From Sabulicella rubraurantiaca (GTDB lineage Bacteria; Pseudomonadota; Alphaproteobacteria; Acetobacterales; Acetobacteraceae), in contig NZ_JAFEUU010000004.1 in assembly GCF_017355885.1 (NCBI RefSeq), positions 1 through 64,000 of the forward strand: DNA of 64,000 nucleotides, written 5' to 3'. Positions 9,042 to 18,395 of the stretch are shown one piece after another; the first letter of the stretch is position 1; each line of letters opens with the position of its first letter. A model generated the notes under the pieces. The model did no database searches and was not told where the DNA came from. It saw nothing but the letters and a program-made list of their open reading frames with translations. The translations under genes were made by a program, and so were the position numbers.

Positions 9042-10942
9042 GGGTTTGTCCCTCCGGGATGCGCAAGACGAAGAGACGCCACCGGGTCGACCTCCCCTTC
9101 GTTCCGCAGCTCGTGCATCAGCTGCACAACTGTCTGCAGCGTTGCGCGGCCCTCTGGGTCGGACTGGACACGTGAGACGGCGTCCAGAAGCTGCGGGGGG
9201 CTGGCCCCGTCAGGAAGTTCGGCACGGGGGATGGACGCCGTATCCTCCTCCACCGCCCGGGCAAGGAGGGTGCGCCGCATAGCCTCGAGTCCGCGGTCGA
9301 AGGCGGCGCGGTCGCCGCTGAACCGCGCCTGCTCGCGGGACCACAGCTCCTCTGGATCCTCAACCACGAGCCGACCCATTTCGGTGATCGCGGCCAGGTT
9401 CTGCTGCTCACGCTCGGCGGCCCATGCGTCGGCAAATTCGGGCGCCCCTTCCATCGCGGCGAGCACCATGGTGGAGGTGAGCGCGGTTGGCTCCAGAAGA
9501 CCGGGCGCGATAGGAGCTTGCAGCACGCGCGCGACCCATCGCCGGTAGGCATCCTCGCCAAGCCGTGCCCCGATCGCAGCGATGCCGAGGACCATCCCAA
9601 GCGGCGGGATCACCGTACCCAGCACCGGCGCCAGTCGGGGCAGCGCTCCGGTCAGCCATTGGCCGAGTGGATTCTCGACGCGGAGCCGCTCGGCAAGGGT
9701 CGCGGCCGCGGAGATCCTGGAGCTGACGGGGGCGTCGGAGTCGAGCGGCGCCAGGACCGTTGATATCTCCGAGGATAGCACGCGCGCACGTTCCCCATGC
9801 GGCGGCGGCAGCACGCTTGCCGCAGCATTCAGAAGAGGCTTCCACCGCGCCAGTTCGGCGGCCACGCTCCGGGTGGAGCCGCGCTCTGCTGTGGCTGGCG
9901 CACCTGCATTGCCGGCTTCTGTTCCCCCGCGGGGTGCCCCGCCTGTCTGTGGCGCCGCGCCGCCTGCCGACGAGCCCGCCTGGGCCGAGGCGCGTCCCCG
10001 CGCCTCGCGCAGGCGTTCCTCCAGGCGGTCGATCTGCTCTTGTGCGACCGCGAGCGCTTCGCGCCACTGCCGGTGCTCCGCCTGGAGTTCCTCCACAACG
10101 AGGTCGGTGAAGACCACGACCGCCTGTGCGTTTCCGCCGTGGATCTCCGCCGCCACGCGGTCCTGGCTCGCCGCGAGGATGCCGAGGCGCTCTGCCACCC
10201 GCTCATAAAGGTCGGCATTTCCGCGGTCACGGAGTAGGTTCTCCCGATCCACCGCGTAGGCCCCCACTGCAGCACCAATCACGCCAAGGACCAGGAGCCA
10301 TTCGACGCTGAAATTCGCCAGGACAGCGACCGCGGTCGCGCTGGCAAGGGCGGAGAGCGCAAGGGAGATCCCGGTCCACACACCGGTGACACCGGCCGAG
10401 GCCCGGTGCTCGCGGGCGCGCCTGACGTAATAAGCGCGCTGATCCTCAAGCAGCTCCTTGCCCACTGCCTCCAGCGCCTCCAGCGCGGGACCGGGGCCAG
10501 CGGCCGCGGCGAGCCGCGCGAGGGTGGCGTACTTCTGCCCGCGCGCGACCTCTGCCTCGGAGCGAAGGGAGCGCCAACGCCCAAGCCGGTCGCCTCCGCG
10601 GATGAACTGGCCCAGCACGGTGGCGAGCACGCCGCAGACAGTGATCGCAAGCCCAGCGATCCATGTGGCGCGTGCGATGGCGGGTCGCCATTCGGCGACC
10701 CAGCCCGTCGCCCGGTCCCCAGCGATCGTCCCGGCGAGCACCAGCCCGCTCAGCACGCCGACGGAGAGGACCAGGAAGTTGATGAGGCGCAACATCCGGA
10801 ACAGCGACCGTTGCTGTTCGACTGCCTCCCCGTCCTTGTCTTCGAAGGTCCGCTGCAGCGTCGTAAACGCTTGCGAGGCGCGGATATGTCGCAAGTTCTG
10901 AACTGGGAGAACGGAAACCTCGGAGTTGGCTTGTGGCCGCAT
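9038..10942 (-). CDS. SLATT/DUF4231-like membrane protein with two 2TM units
   Basis: A 634-residue protein from the ATG at 10942, which has AGGTGG about 10 bases upstream. The frame is open to 11116, but the extra N-terminal residues look non-coding. Paired TM segments lie near 51-75 and 93-114, and again near 183-210 and 212-232. Each pair is next to a charged helix with RSLRSEAEVARGQKYATLA or YYVRRAREHR. This is the layout of SLATT (SMODS- and SLOG-associated 2TM) effectors such as DUF4231. A coiled coil follows (about 270-315), then a low-complexity Gly/Ala linker, a further hydrophobic stretch and a helical C-terminus. In known systems SLATT proteins are proposed pore-forming effectors driven by nucleotide signals, which fits the SLOG protein upstream. 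Confidence 0.75.
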   Translation of the reverse strand: MRPQANSEVSVLPVQNLRHIRASQAFTTLQRTFEDKDGEAVEQQRSLFRMLRLINFLVLSVGVLSGLVLAGTIAGDRATGWVAEWRPAIARATWIAGLAITVCGVLATVLGQFIRGGDRLGRWRSLRSEAEVARGQKYATLARLAAAAGPGPALEALEAVGKELLEDQRAYYVRRAREHRASAGVTGVWTGISLALSALASATAVAVLANFSVEWLLVLGVIGAAVGAYAVDRENLLRDRGNADLYERVAERLGILAASQDRVAAEIHGGNAQAVVVFTDLVVEELQAEHRQWREALAVAQEQIDRLEERLREARGRASAQAGSSAGGAAPQTGGAPRGGTEAGNAGAPATAERGSTRSVAAELARWKPLLNAAASVLPPPHGERARVLSSEISTVLAPLDSDAPVSSRISAAATLAERLRVENPLGQWLTGALPRLAPVLGTVIPPLGMVLGIAAIGARLGEDAYRRWVARVLQAPIAPGLLEPTALTSTMVLAAMEGAPEFADAWAAEREQQNLAAITEMGRLVVEDPEELWSREQARFSGDRAAFDRGLEAMRRTLLARAVEEDTASIPRAELPDGASPPQLLDAVSRVQSDPEGRATLQTVVQLMHELRNEGEVDPVASLRLAHPGGTNP

Positions 10943-11188
10943 CACGCACGCCACCTGGGCCTGTCGGCTCCGTCTGGGAAGCGCCAGCCGCTCAAGCGGG
11001 AGGCTCTCACCTCGCACGCCATTCCATTCGTCTCCCCGAGGCGGCCTGCGCCACCACCTCACTGGACGATAAGCAGTCCGCGACATGCAGTGCAAACACA
11101 AACATCTGGTGAGCATGGGTCGAGACCGCCCTGACCCTGCATGCTATCGACGATCCTAGGGACGAGGCGTCCACCTGCAGCCGAGCAT

Positions 11189-12367
11189 TCAGCCCCGTTG
11201 CGGCTCCCCAGCCGGCGAGATGCTCGGCCCGACCGCTCCAACTGCGCGCAACACCATCTCCACCAGCTCGTCGGGCCGGTCGGTGCACCCCTGCCCGCCG
11301 CGCCGGAGCGTCCCAGCGACGAGTTCAGGCGCACGCGGCCCGGTGTAGATGAAATAAGGAAGGCCGTGCCCTTCGCTTCGCAACTTGGCGAGCAGGGTGA
11401 AGCCAGCTTGCTGGTCGGACGGCCGCCGCATGTCGCTGACGACAGTGTCAAAATGTGCGCCCGGCGCGGAAAGCTCGCGCAGCGCCGCTTCGGTGGAAGG
11501 CACCTGGGTTACGCGCATTCCATACTCGCGCAGCGCGCTCACCTCGTGGTGGTTCTTGTCGGGCTGGTCATCCACCCAGAGGACGGACCAGCGTTCCGTG
11601 GAGCGGGACCGCTCTCGCAACGCACCCTGCAGTCGGGCGCCTGCGACACGCAGGGAAAGATCCGGGCTGTGGTCCGGCGGCGATGGCTCGTCCCCATCAG
11701 CGGTCGTGTGGTGGTCCGGCCCGTCCGGCCACGGCGAGAAGGGATCGCTCCCCGGTCCACCGGTCTGCTCAGGGACGGCGCCCCAGGCTCCGGATTCGGT
11801 CGTCGCGGGCGGCGAGGGAGGGACCGGGGGCGGCGCCCCGGCAGTCCCTGCCGCCTGGCTCCGCTCAAGCGCCACAGCAATCGCTTCGCAAATCCGGCGC
11901 GCTGCTCGGCGCACCTGCACCTCGGTGAGTGGCAACTCTGCCTGCTCACGCCAGTCGAAGCGTTGTCGTGACGCGATCTCCTTTGCCAATGGGTCGCGGT
12001 CGCGCAGCTCCGGCTTCTCGAGCGACGGGACCGTGACGAAGTACAGTGGTAGCACCAGATCGTCGCGGCCGAGCGATGCCTCATGCTTCAAGAACATCAC
12101 CAGTTCGTCCCGGCAGTAGGGGCTCCGGAAGAAAGAGGGAGTCAGGACCGGGATGAGCAGGTTCGCACTCGCGATCCCCTCTTCCAACCGCTTCTCCCAC
12201 TTCTGCCCAAGTTCGATCGCGTCGCGGTCCTGGAAGATCTGGAACCCCCCCTCACCGGTCACCACGCGCACCCCAAGCTCAAGGAACCGTCGCAGCTCGG
12301 TGATCGCGCCACCGAAGAATTCGTCGTCGATATGGGCGTAGCTCAGAAAGCCCCGGGCCTGGTCCAT
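11189..12367 (-). CDS. TIR domain - response-regulator receiver fusion
   Basis: A 392-residue protein. Residues 5-160 form a TIR domain: FLSYAHIDDE, then FQDRDAIELGQKW, then PVLTPSFFRSPYCRDELVMF. E88 is the candidate NADase Glu. A Pro-rich linker (about 175-235) leads to a receiver-like domain (260-375) with VLWVDDQPD (D266/D267) and VVSDMRRP (D312, candidate phospho-acceptor). The usual late Lys-Pro of receivers is not obvious. No TM or HTH is present. It lies 12 bases downstream of the SLOG/TPR gene in the same operon. The TIR may cleave NAD or make a nucleotide signal, and the receiver could gate it or bind a partner. Both are inference. Confidence 0.85.
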   Translation of the reverse strand: MDQARGFLSYAHIDDEFFGGAITELRRFLELGVRVVTGEGGFQIFQDRDAIELGQKWEKRLEEGIASANLLIPVLTPSFFRSPYCRDELVMFLKHEASLGRDDLVLPLYFVTVPSLEKPELRDRDPLAKEIASRQRFDWREQAELPLTEVQVRRAARRICEAIAVALERSQAAGTAGAPPPVPPSPPATTESGAWGAVPEQTGGPGSDPFSPWPDGPDHHTTADGDEPSPPDHSPDLSLRVAGARLQGALRERSRSTERWSVLWVDDQPDKNHHEVSALREYGMRVTQVPSTEAALRELSAPGAHFDTVVSDMRRPSDQQAGFTLLAKLRSEGHGLPYFIYTGPRAPELVAGTLRRGGQGCTDRPDELVEMVLRAVGAVGPSISPAGEPQRG

Positions 12368-12379
12368 CGAGTGCCGCTC

Positions 12380-14377
12380 CTAGAGGGTCCGCGGGTCGAT
12401 GATAGCGGGTTCATGCCCCGTAAGATCACGCACAAGCGAGACCATGTGCTCGGTTCCGCCCGGCCCGTCGCCACCACCACCATCCCAAAGTGTGATGAAG
12501 GACACCCTCGCCAGACCCTGCGACAGCGCGGTGTGCATCATCCAGCGGTTGCAGCGCTCGTATTTCCCCACGCCCTCCGGCGCAGGGCCCAGCTCCTCGG
12601 GAAGAACGCGGAAAGTGGCATCTGCATTCGCCCGCACAGCCTCGTAGTCGGCCACCCAGCGTGGCCCGGCCCAGGAAACGGAATCCCGCAGGAAGGCCGC
12701 TTCCTCCTGGGGCAGCAGCACCCAGAGCCGCATACCGCGACCAAGGCAGGCGCGCGCGAAGAGAAGATCGCCTCCGCAAGCTGCCTGGCAGATACCGAGA
12801 TCGCCCGCGTCCGCGCCTATGGCATCCAGCTCCGCGCGGATGCGCGAGCCGGCAGGGTCGGCTTTGCCGTCAGGAAAACGCGCCGGCTGGCGGCCGGGCC
12901 GGTCCACCATGTGCCCGCTGAACAGCACCACCCGCGCAGGCTCGGAGGGGCGGCCGGGCCGGGCGCCGAGCAGCAGGTCAAGCTGCTTCTCAGCAGCTGT
13001 GATGGCCGCCAACGCGTCGGGCACGATGTCAGGCCGGAAGCCCAGGGCAGAGAGGAATCTCAGCTGCTGACCCGTGGAGCCGAGGCCAAAGCGGTCCTTG
13101 GTCTCCACCGCCAGCGCCGCTGCCGCCTCAAAAGCTTCGATGGCCGCGTCGGCCTCGCCCTGCACCAGGGCGTGCTCCGCCTTGCTGGCGAGGGCCCAGT
13201 AGTCGCGCTTTGCAGTCAGGGCGCAGTCGATGGCCCAGGTGAGCCCCTGCGCGACCTCATTCAGCGGCAGTCTGCTCCGTCGGCCCGTCACATGCTCCCA
13301 AAGGCGCCCGAAGGTGAGGGCGTTGATGCCCGGGAAGAAATCCGCCGGCGCGGCGCGGAAGGCCTCGACATACGCGCTCGCCACGTTGGCCAGCGACGGC
13401 TGGGTTTCCTTGGCTGCCTTGAGGAAGTCTGAGCCCTGGCTCTGTTGCGCGTCCCATAGCTGACGCCAGCTGTCCTTGCAGGTCCGCGCCAGCAGGCCGA
13501 GAGTTTCACCGCTCGGCTGGCCCGCTTCCTTTTGCTCCTCGGCAAGGCGACGCAGTGCCTCCGCCGCCTGCTCGTGCTTCTCGACACGGCCAAGCGCGAT
13601 CGCCTCGAGCTGCCGAGCGCGCACGTCTTCCGGATTTAGCGACCTGGCACGCTCCAGCACGGCCATGGCGTAGCGCGCCCGGTTCATCTTCAGCAGTGCA
13701 TCGCCGGCCGTACGAAGGGCCTCAAAGGCGAGCAGGCGGTTGGGCGTCTCCTCGGCGAGCGTCAGGATGTCCCCCGGCCGCTGCTGCCGCCGCGCGATCT
13801 CGATGCGGGACTGCCAGTTCTCAAGGGTCTCCCAGAACTCGTTGACTTCGCCAACCCTGAGGGACTTCCAGTCGGGCTCCCTCAGGTTTGGCAGCATCGC
13901 ATAGACGGGGCTGGCCTTCCGCCCGCGCCACGCCTCAAGCGTTGCGGCGATTGCGGCCGTCAGCACCCTGCGCTCGGCCTCCAGCCGGTCTGGATCCGGC
14001 GCGCCGTCCTTCAGCGAATAGCGGATCATGCGCTGATTGTTCAGGTCGAAGGGAAGCCGGTCGCGGAGAGCGTAGGCCAGCACCGCCCCGCTCGCGCGAA
14101 GCGCGTGGCGCACGCCGATCTCGTACCAGACATTGGGGTTGTCGATCGTGAGGTCCGCGACCACGAACTCGGCCAGCAGGAGGTCCTGGAACATGTCGCC
14201 CTGGATGTTGCCAGCGCGCAGATCGACGTCTGCCCGGTGAGGCCGTAGGCCGGCCGCCTCGATGGCCGGCTTCAGTAGGTCCTTGTAGACCTCGTCGAAG
14301 CAGACCGGTGCGCCGTCCGGAGCGGGCTTGATGCCGAAGGGCATCACGACGAAGCAGCGGCCTTTAGGCTCGGGCAT
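12380..14377 (-). CDS. Deoxyribosyltransferase-like / TPR / SLOG protein (DUF4071 'TRAFs-binding' type)
   Basis: A 665-residue protein. Residues 6-105 match nucleoside 2-deoxyribosyltransferase-like folds: CFVVMPFG, VVADLT (D75) and NPNVWYEIGVRHAL (E86 as candidate catalytic Glu). About 190-470 is a helical TPR-type region. The C-terminus (481-655) looks like a SLOG Rossmann domain: RVVLFSGHMVDRPGR, ACGGDLLFARACLGRGM and the phosphate-loop-like DGPGGTEHM. This overall arrangement is that of DUF4071/TRAFs-binding proteins, found in bacterial conflict systems and in animal ASK (MAP3K5) kinases. It is the first gene of the operon and probably the sensor or nucleotide-processing component. Confidence 0.85.
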   Translation of the reverse strand: MPEPKGRCFVVMPFGIKPAPDGAPVCFDEVYKDLLKPAIEAAGLRPHRADVDLRAGNIQGDMFQDLLLAEFVVADLTIDNPNVWYEIGVRHALRASGAVLAYALRDRLPFDLNNQRMIRYSLKDGAPDPDRLEAERRVLTAAIAATLEAWRGRKASPVYAMLPNLREPDWKSLRVGEVNEFWETLENWQSRIEIARRQQRPGDILTLAEETPNRLLAFEALRTAGDALLKMNRARYAMAVLERARSLNPEDVRARQLEAIALGRVEKHEQAAEALRRLAEEQKEAGQPSGETLGLLARTCKDSWRQLWDAQQSQGSDFLKAAKETQPSLANVASAYVEAFRAAPADFFPGINALTFGRLWEHVTGRRSRLPLNEVAQGLTWAIDCALTAKRDYWALASKAEHALVQGEADAAIEAFEAAAALAVETKDRFGLGSTGQQLRFLSALGFRPDIVPDALAAITAAEKQLDLLLGARPGRPSEPARVVLFSGHMVDRPGRQPARFPDGKADPAGSRIRAELDAIGADAGDLGICQAACGGDLLFARACLGRGMRLWVLLPQEEAAFLRDSVSWAGPRWVADYEAVRANADATFRVLPEELGPAPEGVGKYERCNRWMMHTALSQGLARVSFITLWDGGGGDGPGGTEHMVSLVRDLTGHEPAIIDPRTL

Positions 14378-15161
14378 CCATGTAACTCCTGCCGTGACGG
14401 CGCGGTGGGCGCCATACGCGAGGAACTACCGCGGGGCTTTTCCAGCTGGTCACAGTATGAAGCTAGCCGTGGCGAGAAGGCATAGTAGTGGACTTACCTG
14501 TGATGGTACGCGCGACCGCCCCCAGTTGCGCAAGTCTTCCCACGGGATCACCGACGCAAGCCGGGTTTCGGCGTGGTCGGTGGCACAATGTCGTCTCAGT
14601 ATCTCGACTGGGCGCCGCCTTCTCCCGATATTTCTGCGGGTTCGATCGCCTGTTTCAATCCGGACCCAAAGCGCTCTGCCGACAAAGACGACCCACTCAA
14701 CGGCTTCTAAGCAGTGCAGACCGGAGCAGGTAGAGAGGTCAGCAATCGTCCTGCCTCCTGTCACGCCCCCTCCGCGTCATCGCGCGTGTCGCTCTCCCAG
14801 CGCCTTACGCCTCGGCCGCACATTCCGGCGCGCGGGCACCCTGCGCACCGATGTCTGGTCCCCTTCAAAGCGACTAACCAAGGAGCAAGCAGGGAACGGC
14901 GGCTTCCGCACGGCAATGTAGCGGCAGCCTTCACACCAGTCTGATGCCACGCGGAGTCGGTTTTGGCCCGCCACAGTGGATTAATGTTCTGTTCCGCAGC
15001 ATAGCGCTCGCCGGCACCCTCAAAAGAAGGTCAAGCTCCCCAGCTCACGTGGATCCACATCCGAGCGGAACGTCCGAACTGCGCCGTCCGCACAAATGCC
15101 TTTCCTCGCAATCTGGATTCCGCTTTATAGTTTTCTTCATACATAGATGGGTTGCCAGCCG
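14378..15161. other. Long region without a recognisable gene
   Basis: About 780 bases lie between the divergent SLOG/TPR gene (minus) and the TIR beta-propeller gene (plus). The longer open frames on both strands are Arg/Ser/Pro-rich and resemble no protein I know. The promoters of both neighbours should be here. No repeats, hairpins or insertion-sequence ends stood out. It may contain decayed sequence. Confidence 0.4.
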
Positions 15162-16808
15162 ATGTCGGCGAGGATCTTCATCTCTTATCGCCGCGAAGAC
15201 AGCGCTGGGTGGGTTGGCCGCCTGGTAGATGACATGGGCGAGCATTTTGGCGCAGAGAATGTTTTTCAGGACATTCACAGTATCGCACCTGGTTCTGACT
15301 TCGTCGACGCGATCAATGAGACGCTCGAAGTAGCCGACTGCGTGCTGGCTGTGATCGGACCAAATTGGCTGTCTGGTCCCGATCCTAAGAATCGCCGCAT
15401 CATGCACGACGGCGACTACGTTCGCCTCGAGCTTGCAACTGCGCTTGATCGGAAGTTACGTGTCATCCCCGTGCTCGTTGGCGGCGCGCAGATGCCCGGA
15501 CCTGATGATCTGCCGGAGAGTATTCGTTCTTTATCACGACGCAACGCGGCTGAACTAAGCGATCGCCGATGGGACTATGACATCGGACGGCTCGTCGAAG
15601 TGATTCGACGCACCACCGGGGCTACGCCTCAATCCTCAACCCAGGTGGCGGAGAGTAGACGGAGCGTCGCGTCTGTTTTCTCGGGACCCCGACGTGCTGC
15701 GCTGCTCGGCGTGCTCGCCCTGGGCCTCCCAGTCCTTGGACTAGGAGCGTGGTTGATTTATCCAGCCCCTCCCCCTGACGGTGAAGGTGTCGCGGTGGAT
15801 GCCGCCCGTCGTGCCGGAGGATGGCAGCGCACCGGGGCGCACTCAGTCGCTGATGTGGGCGCGGGAGTGGATGCGCGGATCTGGCTCGTGCAGGCCGATG
15901 GTGGAGTTGCCTGGACCACGGACGGCAGGAGTTTCGCGTCGATTCAGGCGCAAGGGTTTGCGAGGGTAGCTGCAGACAGAGGCGGAAGTGCTTGGGGGGT
16001 AGGACACAATAAGACGCTGTGGCGCTTTCCTGCTGATGGGGCACCCCACCAGATGGTTCGTTCGCCGCCAGTCGTTGATGTTGCTGTATCCGCGAAGGGC
16101 AGATTGTGGCTGGTGGGCGATGATGCAAGCATTTGGTGGACAGATGATGGGCAGACCTTCACACGCGACGCTAGAACTAGCGATTTTGCGAGGATCGCAG
16201 CCGGCCCCAACGAAACTGTCGTCGGAGTGGGACGGAATGCCACTGCTTGGATCCTGAGAGACTCGTGGGTTCAGATTCGCCCAGGAGGTATCGCGGATGC
16301 TGCTGTGGCGCCAAACGGCAGCGTTTGGCTTCTCACCGCTGATGGCAGGGCAGAGCGGAGCGAAGATGGTCAGCGGTTCGCGCCGGTGGAGAGCGCTGGC
16401 TTCCGCAGCATTTCGGTCAGTCGCGACGGAGCAGTTTGGGCAGTGGGAGCAGATGGGACACTTTGGTTGCGCCCTCCTGGGGAGACCAGTCTGGGCCGCA
16501 TATCGGGCCCCCCGTCTTCAACTGAAGCGGTTACAGCGCTCGTTGTGTTCGGGTCCGATAACAGCTTGTCAGCAGCAAGACCGGAGGTGGAAAGGGCCCG
16601 TGGAGCAGGCTTCCCCAGCGCGACGATTTACCGGCGGGAGGGGCTGTACCGTAGTGTCATCGAGTTTCCGACGCAGCAGGCTGCGAACGAGGCCTTGGCC
16701 CGGGCCCGCGCCCTGAGCCGATCCGCAAGTGATGCTTATGTTCGGCAAGTCGCGGCCTGGTGTCCGAACGGCACCCGGAGCGCAGACGGCTTCAAGGACT
16801 GCCTTTAG
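15162..16808 (+). CDS. Transmembrane TIR protein with periplasmic beta-propeller and SPOR-like tail
   Basis: A 548-residue protein from the ATG at 15162; an ATG at 15147 would add five residues. Residues 2-140 form a TIR2-type domain with IFISYRRED, FQDIHSIAPGSDF and DYVRLELATAL holding the candidate catalytic Glu. One TM segment follows at about 177-198, preceded by Arg residues, so TIR should be cytosolic. The outside part has at least five tectonin-like beta-propeller repeats with recurring IWLVQADGG, SAWGVGHNKTLW, RLWLVGDDASIW, SVWLLTADG and AVWAVGADGTLW. The last ~90 residues look SPOR-like and end in a Cys-containing tail. It has no close partner gene. A receptor role, periplasmic sensing with cytosolic TIR output, is inferred from topology. 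Confidence 0.82.
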   Translation: MSARIFISYRREDSAGWVGRLVDDMGEHFGAENVFQDIHSIAPGSDFVDAINETLEVADCVLAVIGPNWLSGPDPKNRRIMHDGDYVRLELATALDRKLRVIPVLVGGAQMPGPDDLPESIRSLSRRNAAELSDRRWDYDIGRLVEVIRRTTGATPQSSTQVAESRRSVASVFSGPRRAALLGVLALGLPVLGLGAWLIYPAPPPDGEGVAVDAARRAGGWQRTGAHSVADVGAGVDARIWLVQADGGVAWTTDGRSFASIQAQGFARVAADRGGSAWGVGHNKTLWRFPADGAPHQMVRSPPVVDVAVSAKGRLWLVGDDASIWWTDDGQTFTRDARTSDFARIAAGPNETVVGVGRNATAWILRDSWVQIRPGGIADAAVAPNGSVWLLTADGRAERSEDGQRFAPVESAGFRSISVSRDGAVWAVGADGTLWLRPPGETSLGRISGPPSSTEAVTALVVFGSDNSLSAARPEVERARGAGFPSATIYRREGLYRSVIEFPTQQAANEALARARALSRSASDAYVRQVAAWCPNGTRSADGFKDCL

Positions 16809-17456
16809 CTGTAGCGGCATCTCGCAAGCTCTCTATGGACCCTTCGGGATGTTGTGGATCGGTCATTGGGCGTTGATGCGTTCGGTGAGGTAGTACGACC
16901 CCTGCCCTTCGCTGGCGTCTGGTGACGCAGGTAAGGCCGCCGCTTTCGCCCGAGCCACCGCGCGTATCGCGCTTCCACCTGGTGTTGTGCCGCGGATCCT
17001 TGGGCAGCTCCTCACCCCGGCCTGTCATTCGCGTCCGATCGGAGCTCCCGTCGCTACAGGAAAGTCTCGGTCTGGCCGAGAAATTGGTACACACTGATGT
17101 GACACAACGCTTCTGCGCCGCGCGGTGAGCCCCAGCTTTCCTGCGGTTCCGGCTGGTCTGTTTGGAACCCCTGGCATCACACCTATGCGGTGTTCGGCCA
17201 GTACGGCTCCGCTCATCGCAAGGCAGCACTGCGCCGTGACCATGAGGAGCGGTCCAGAGACTGCGTCATTGAACGAAAGGGCGCTAAGTTTGGCTGAGGT
17301 GAGGGCGACCTCGACGGGGTCGCGGGCGGCAAGGCCCCGCCGGCCGTCCCCGCATGAGCGAAGGAAGCCCGGCTCCGGCCTCATCCTGTTCTGCCAGGCC
17401 GGGGATGATGCCGCCCCATGTCGCAGCCGTCCGTCCGTTCTAATCCGCCTCGGACC
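16809..17456. other. Intergenic region with repeat copy and possible gene remnant
   Basis: About 650 bases follow the TIR gene. They contain one copy of the 44-bp repeat (17085-17128). On the plus strand, about 17103-17294 is an open frame ending NPWHHTYAVFGQYGSAHRK and then ERKGAKFG before a stop at 17295-17297. Its composition looks protein-like, but I see no start codon or ribosome binding site, so I treat it as a possible remnant. Nothing else is supported. Confidence 0.35.
17085..17128. repeat. 44-bp imperfect repeat, copy A
   Basis: This stretch matches 23001-23044 at 38 of 44 positions in the same orientation. Shared blocks are TGGTACACACT, ATGTGACA and CTGCGCCGCGC. Copy B lies at the 5' end of a decayed tyrosine recombinase reading on the minus strand. 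The matching minus-strand frame here reads AAQKRCVTSVCT against AAQGHFVTLVCT there, so the repeat may be conserved coding sequence or an element end. Confidence 0.6.
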
Positions 17457-18395
17457 TCAGTTGATCCGAAGGTTGAACTCCTGCACCAGCCGGCCGAAGC
17501 GCTCGTACTCGGCTGAGTGGAAGGCCGCGAACTCGGCACGGCCGCGAACCTGAATAGGCATGTCCATCCGGCGCAAACCTTCCACAACAGCCGGTGTCGT
17601 CATCATGCGCAAGCAGGCCGCCTCGAGGCGATCCAAAACCTCGGTTGGGGTACCGACCGGCGCGTAGAGCCCGGACCAGATAGTGAAAACAAGGTCGTGA
17701 CCGAGTTCGCGCATCGTTGGCGTGTCGGGGAACTCCGCTGCCCGGGTCTCGCTGAACACGGCGATCGGGTGCAGTCCATATTGACGCACCAGATTGCCCT
17801 GGTCGGTGAAGAGCTGAACCTGCCCCCCTGCCATGGCCTGCATCACCTCGCCCGAGCCGCGATACGGGATGTGGTTCATCTCGATCCCGTCCAGCCGCTC
17901 GAGCGAGATCATGCTGATGTGCGGCGTGCCGCCGGGGCCGGTGCTCGCATAGGCGAGGCGGCCGGGGTTGGAGCGTGCCCGCGTGATGACGTCCTGCAGC
18001 GTGCGCATTCCGGAATCCCGCTGCGTCATCATCACCACGAGCGCGGCACTCACTTGGCATACTGGCGCAAAATCCGACTGGCGGAAAGGCGCGCCGCGGG
18101 TGTGCGGCGACAGGACCAGCGAGCCACCCGGCGCGAGAAGGATGGTGTTGCCATCCGGGCGGGAGCGGGCGAGTTCCAGCGCGCCAACGGTGCCATTCGC
18201 GCCCGCCGAGTTCTTCACAACGACTTGGACGCCGAGAGCCGCTGACAGCTCGGGTTGCATGACGCGGGCCATGAGATCGGAGGCGCCGCCGGGCGGGTAG
18301 CCCACGATCATGGTGACCGCGTTCTGGGCCCTCGCGAAAGGCGCGGTCGCGACCGCGCACACGAACGCGGCTGCAAAAGCGACAATGAAGCGCAC
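17457..18395 (-). CDS. Bug/TctC-family periplasmic solute receptor
   Basis: A 312-residue tripartite-tricarboxylate-type substrate receptor. I chose the GTG at 18395 because GGGGAG lies 8 bases upstream and the product then begins directly with a signal peptide ending APFARA. The frame is open to 18455. Family features are VGYPPGGASDLMARV after the signal and ARSRPDGNTI, where Bug proteins place the ligand-contacting Asp. Its ligand cannot be told from the sequence. No TctA/TctB membrane genes are nearby. It is divergent from htpG and probably unrelated to it. Confidence 0.9.
   Translation of the reverse strand: MRFIVAFAAAFVCAVATAPFARAQNAVTMIVGYPPGGASDLMARVMQPELSAALGVQVVVKNSAGANGTVGALELARSRPDGNTILLAPGGSLVLSPHTRGAPFRQSDFAPVCQVSAALVVMMTQRDSGMRTLQDVITRARSNPGRLAYASTGPGGTPHISMISLERLDGIEMNHIPYRGSGEVMQAMAGGQVQLFTDQGNLVRQYGLHPIAVFSETRAAEFPDTPTMRELGHDLVFTIWSGLYAPVGTPTEVLDRLEAACLRMMTTPAVVEGLRRMDMPIQVRGRAEFAAFHSAEYERFGRLVQEFNLRIN

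Noticed and set aside
11117-11188. Upstream extension of the SLATT-like protein towards the TIR gene
   Set aside because: The extra N-terminal residues are Arg/Cys/Trp-rich and lack a start signal as good as that at 10942.
14450-14921. Small open frames on both strands in the 780-base gap
   Set aside because: No ribosome binding site, no domain and no homologue-like composition; kept as intergenic.
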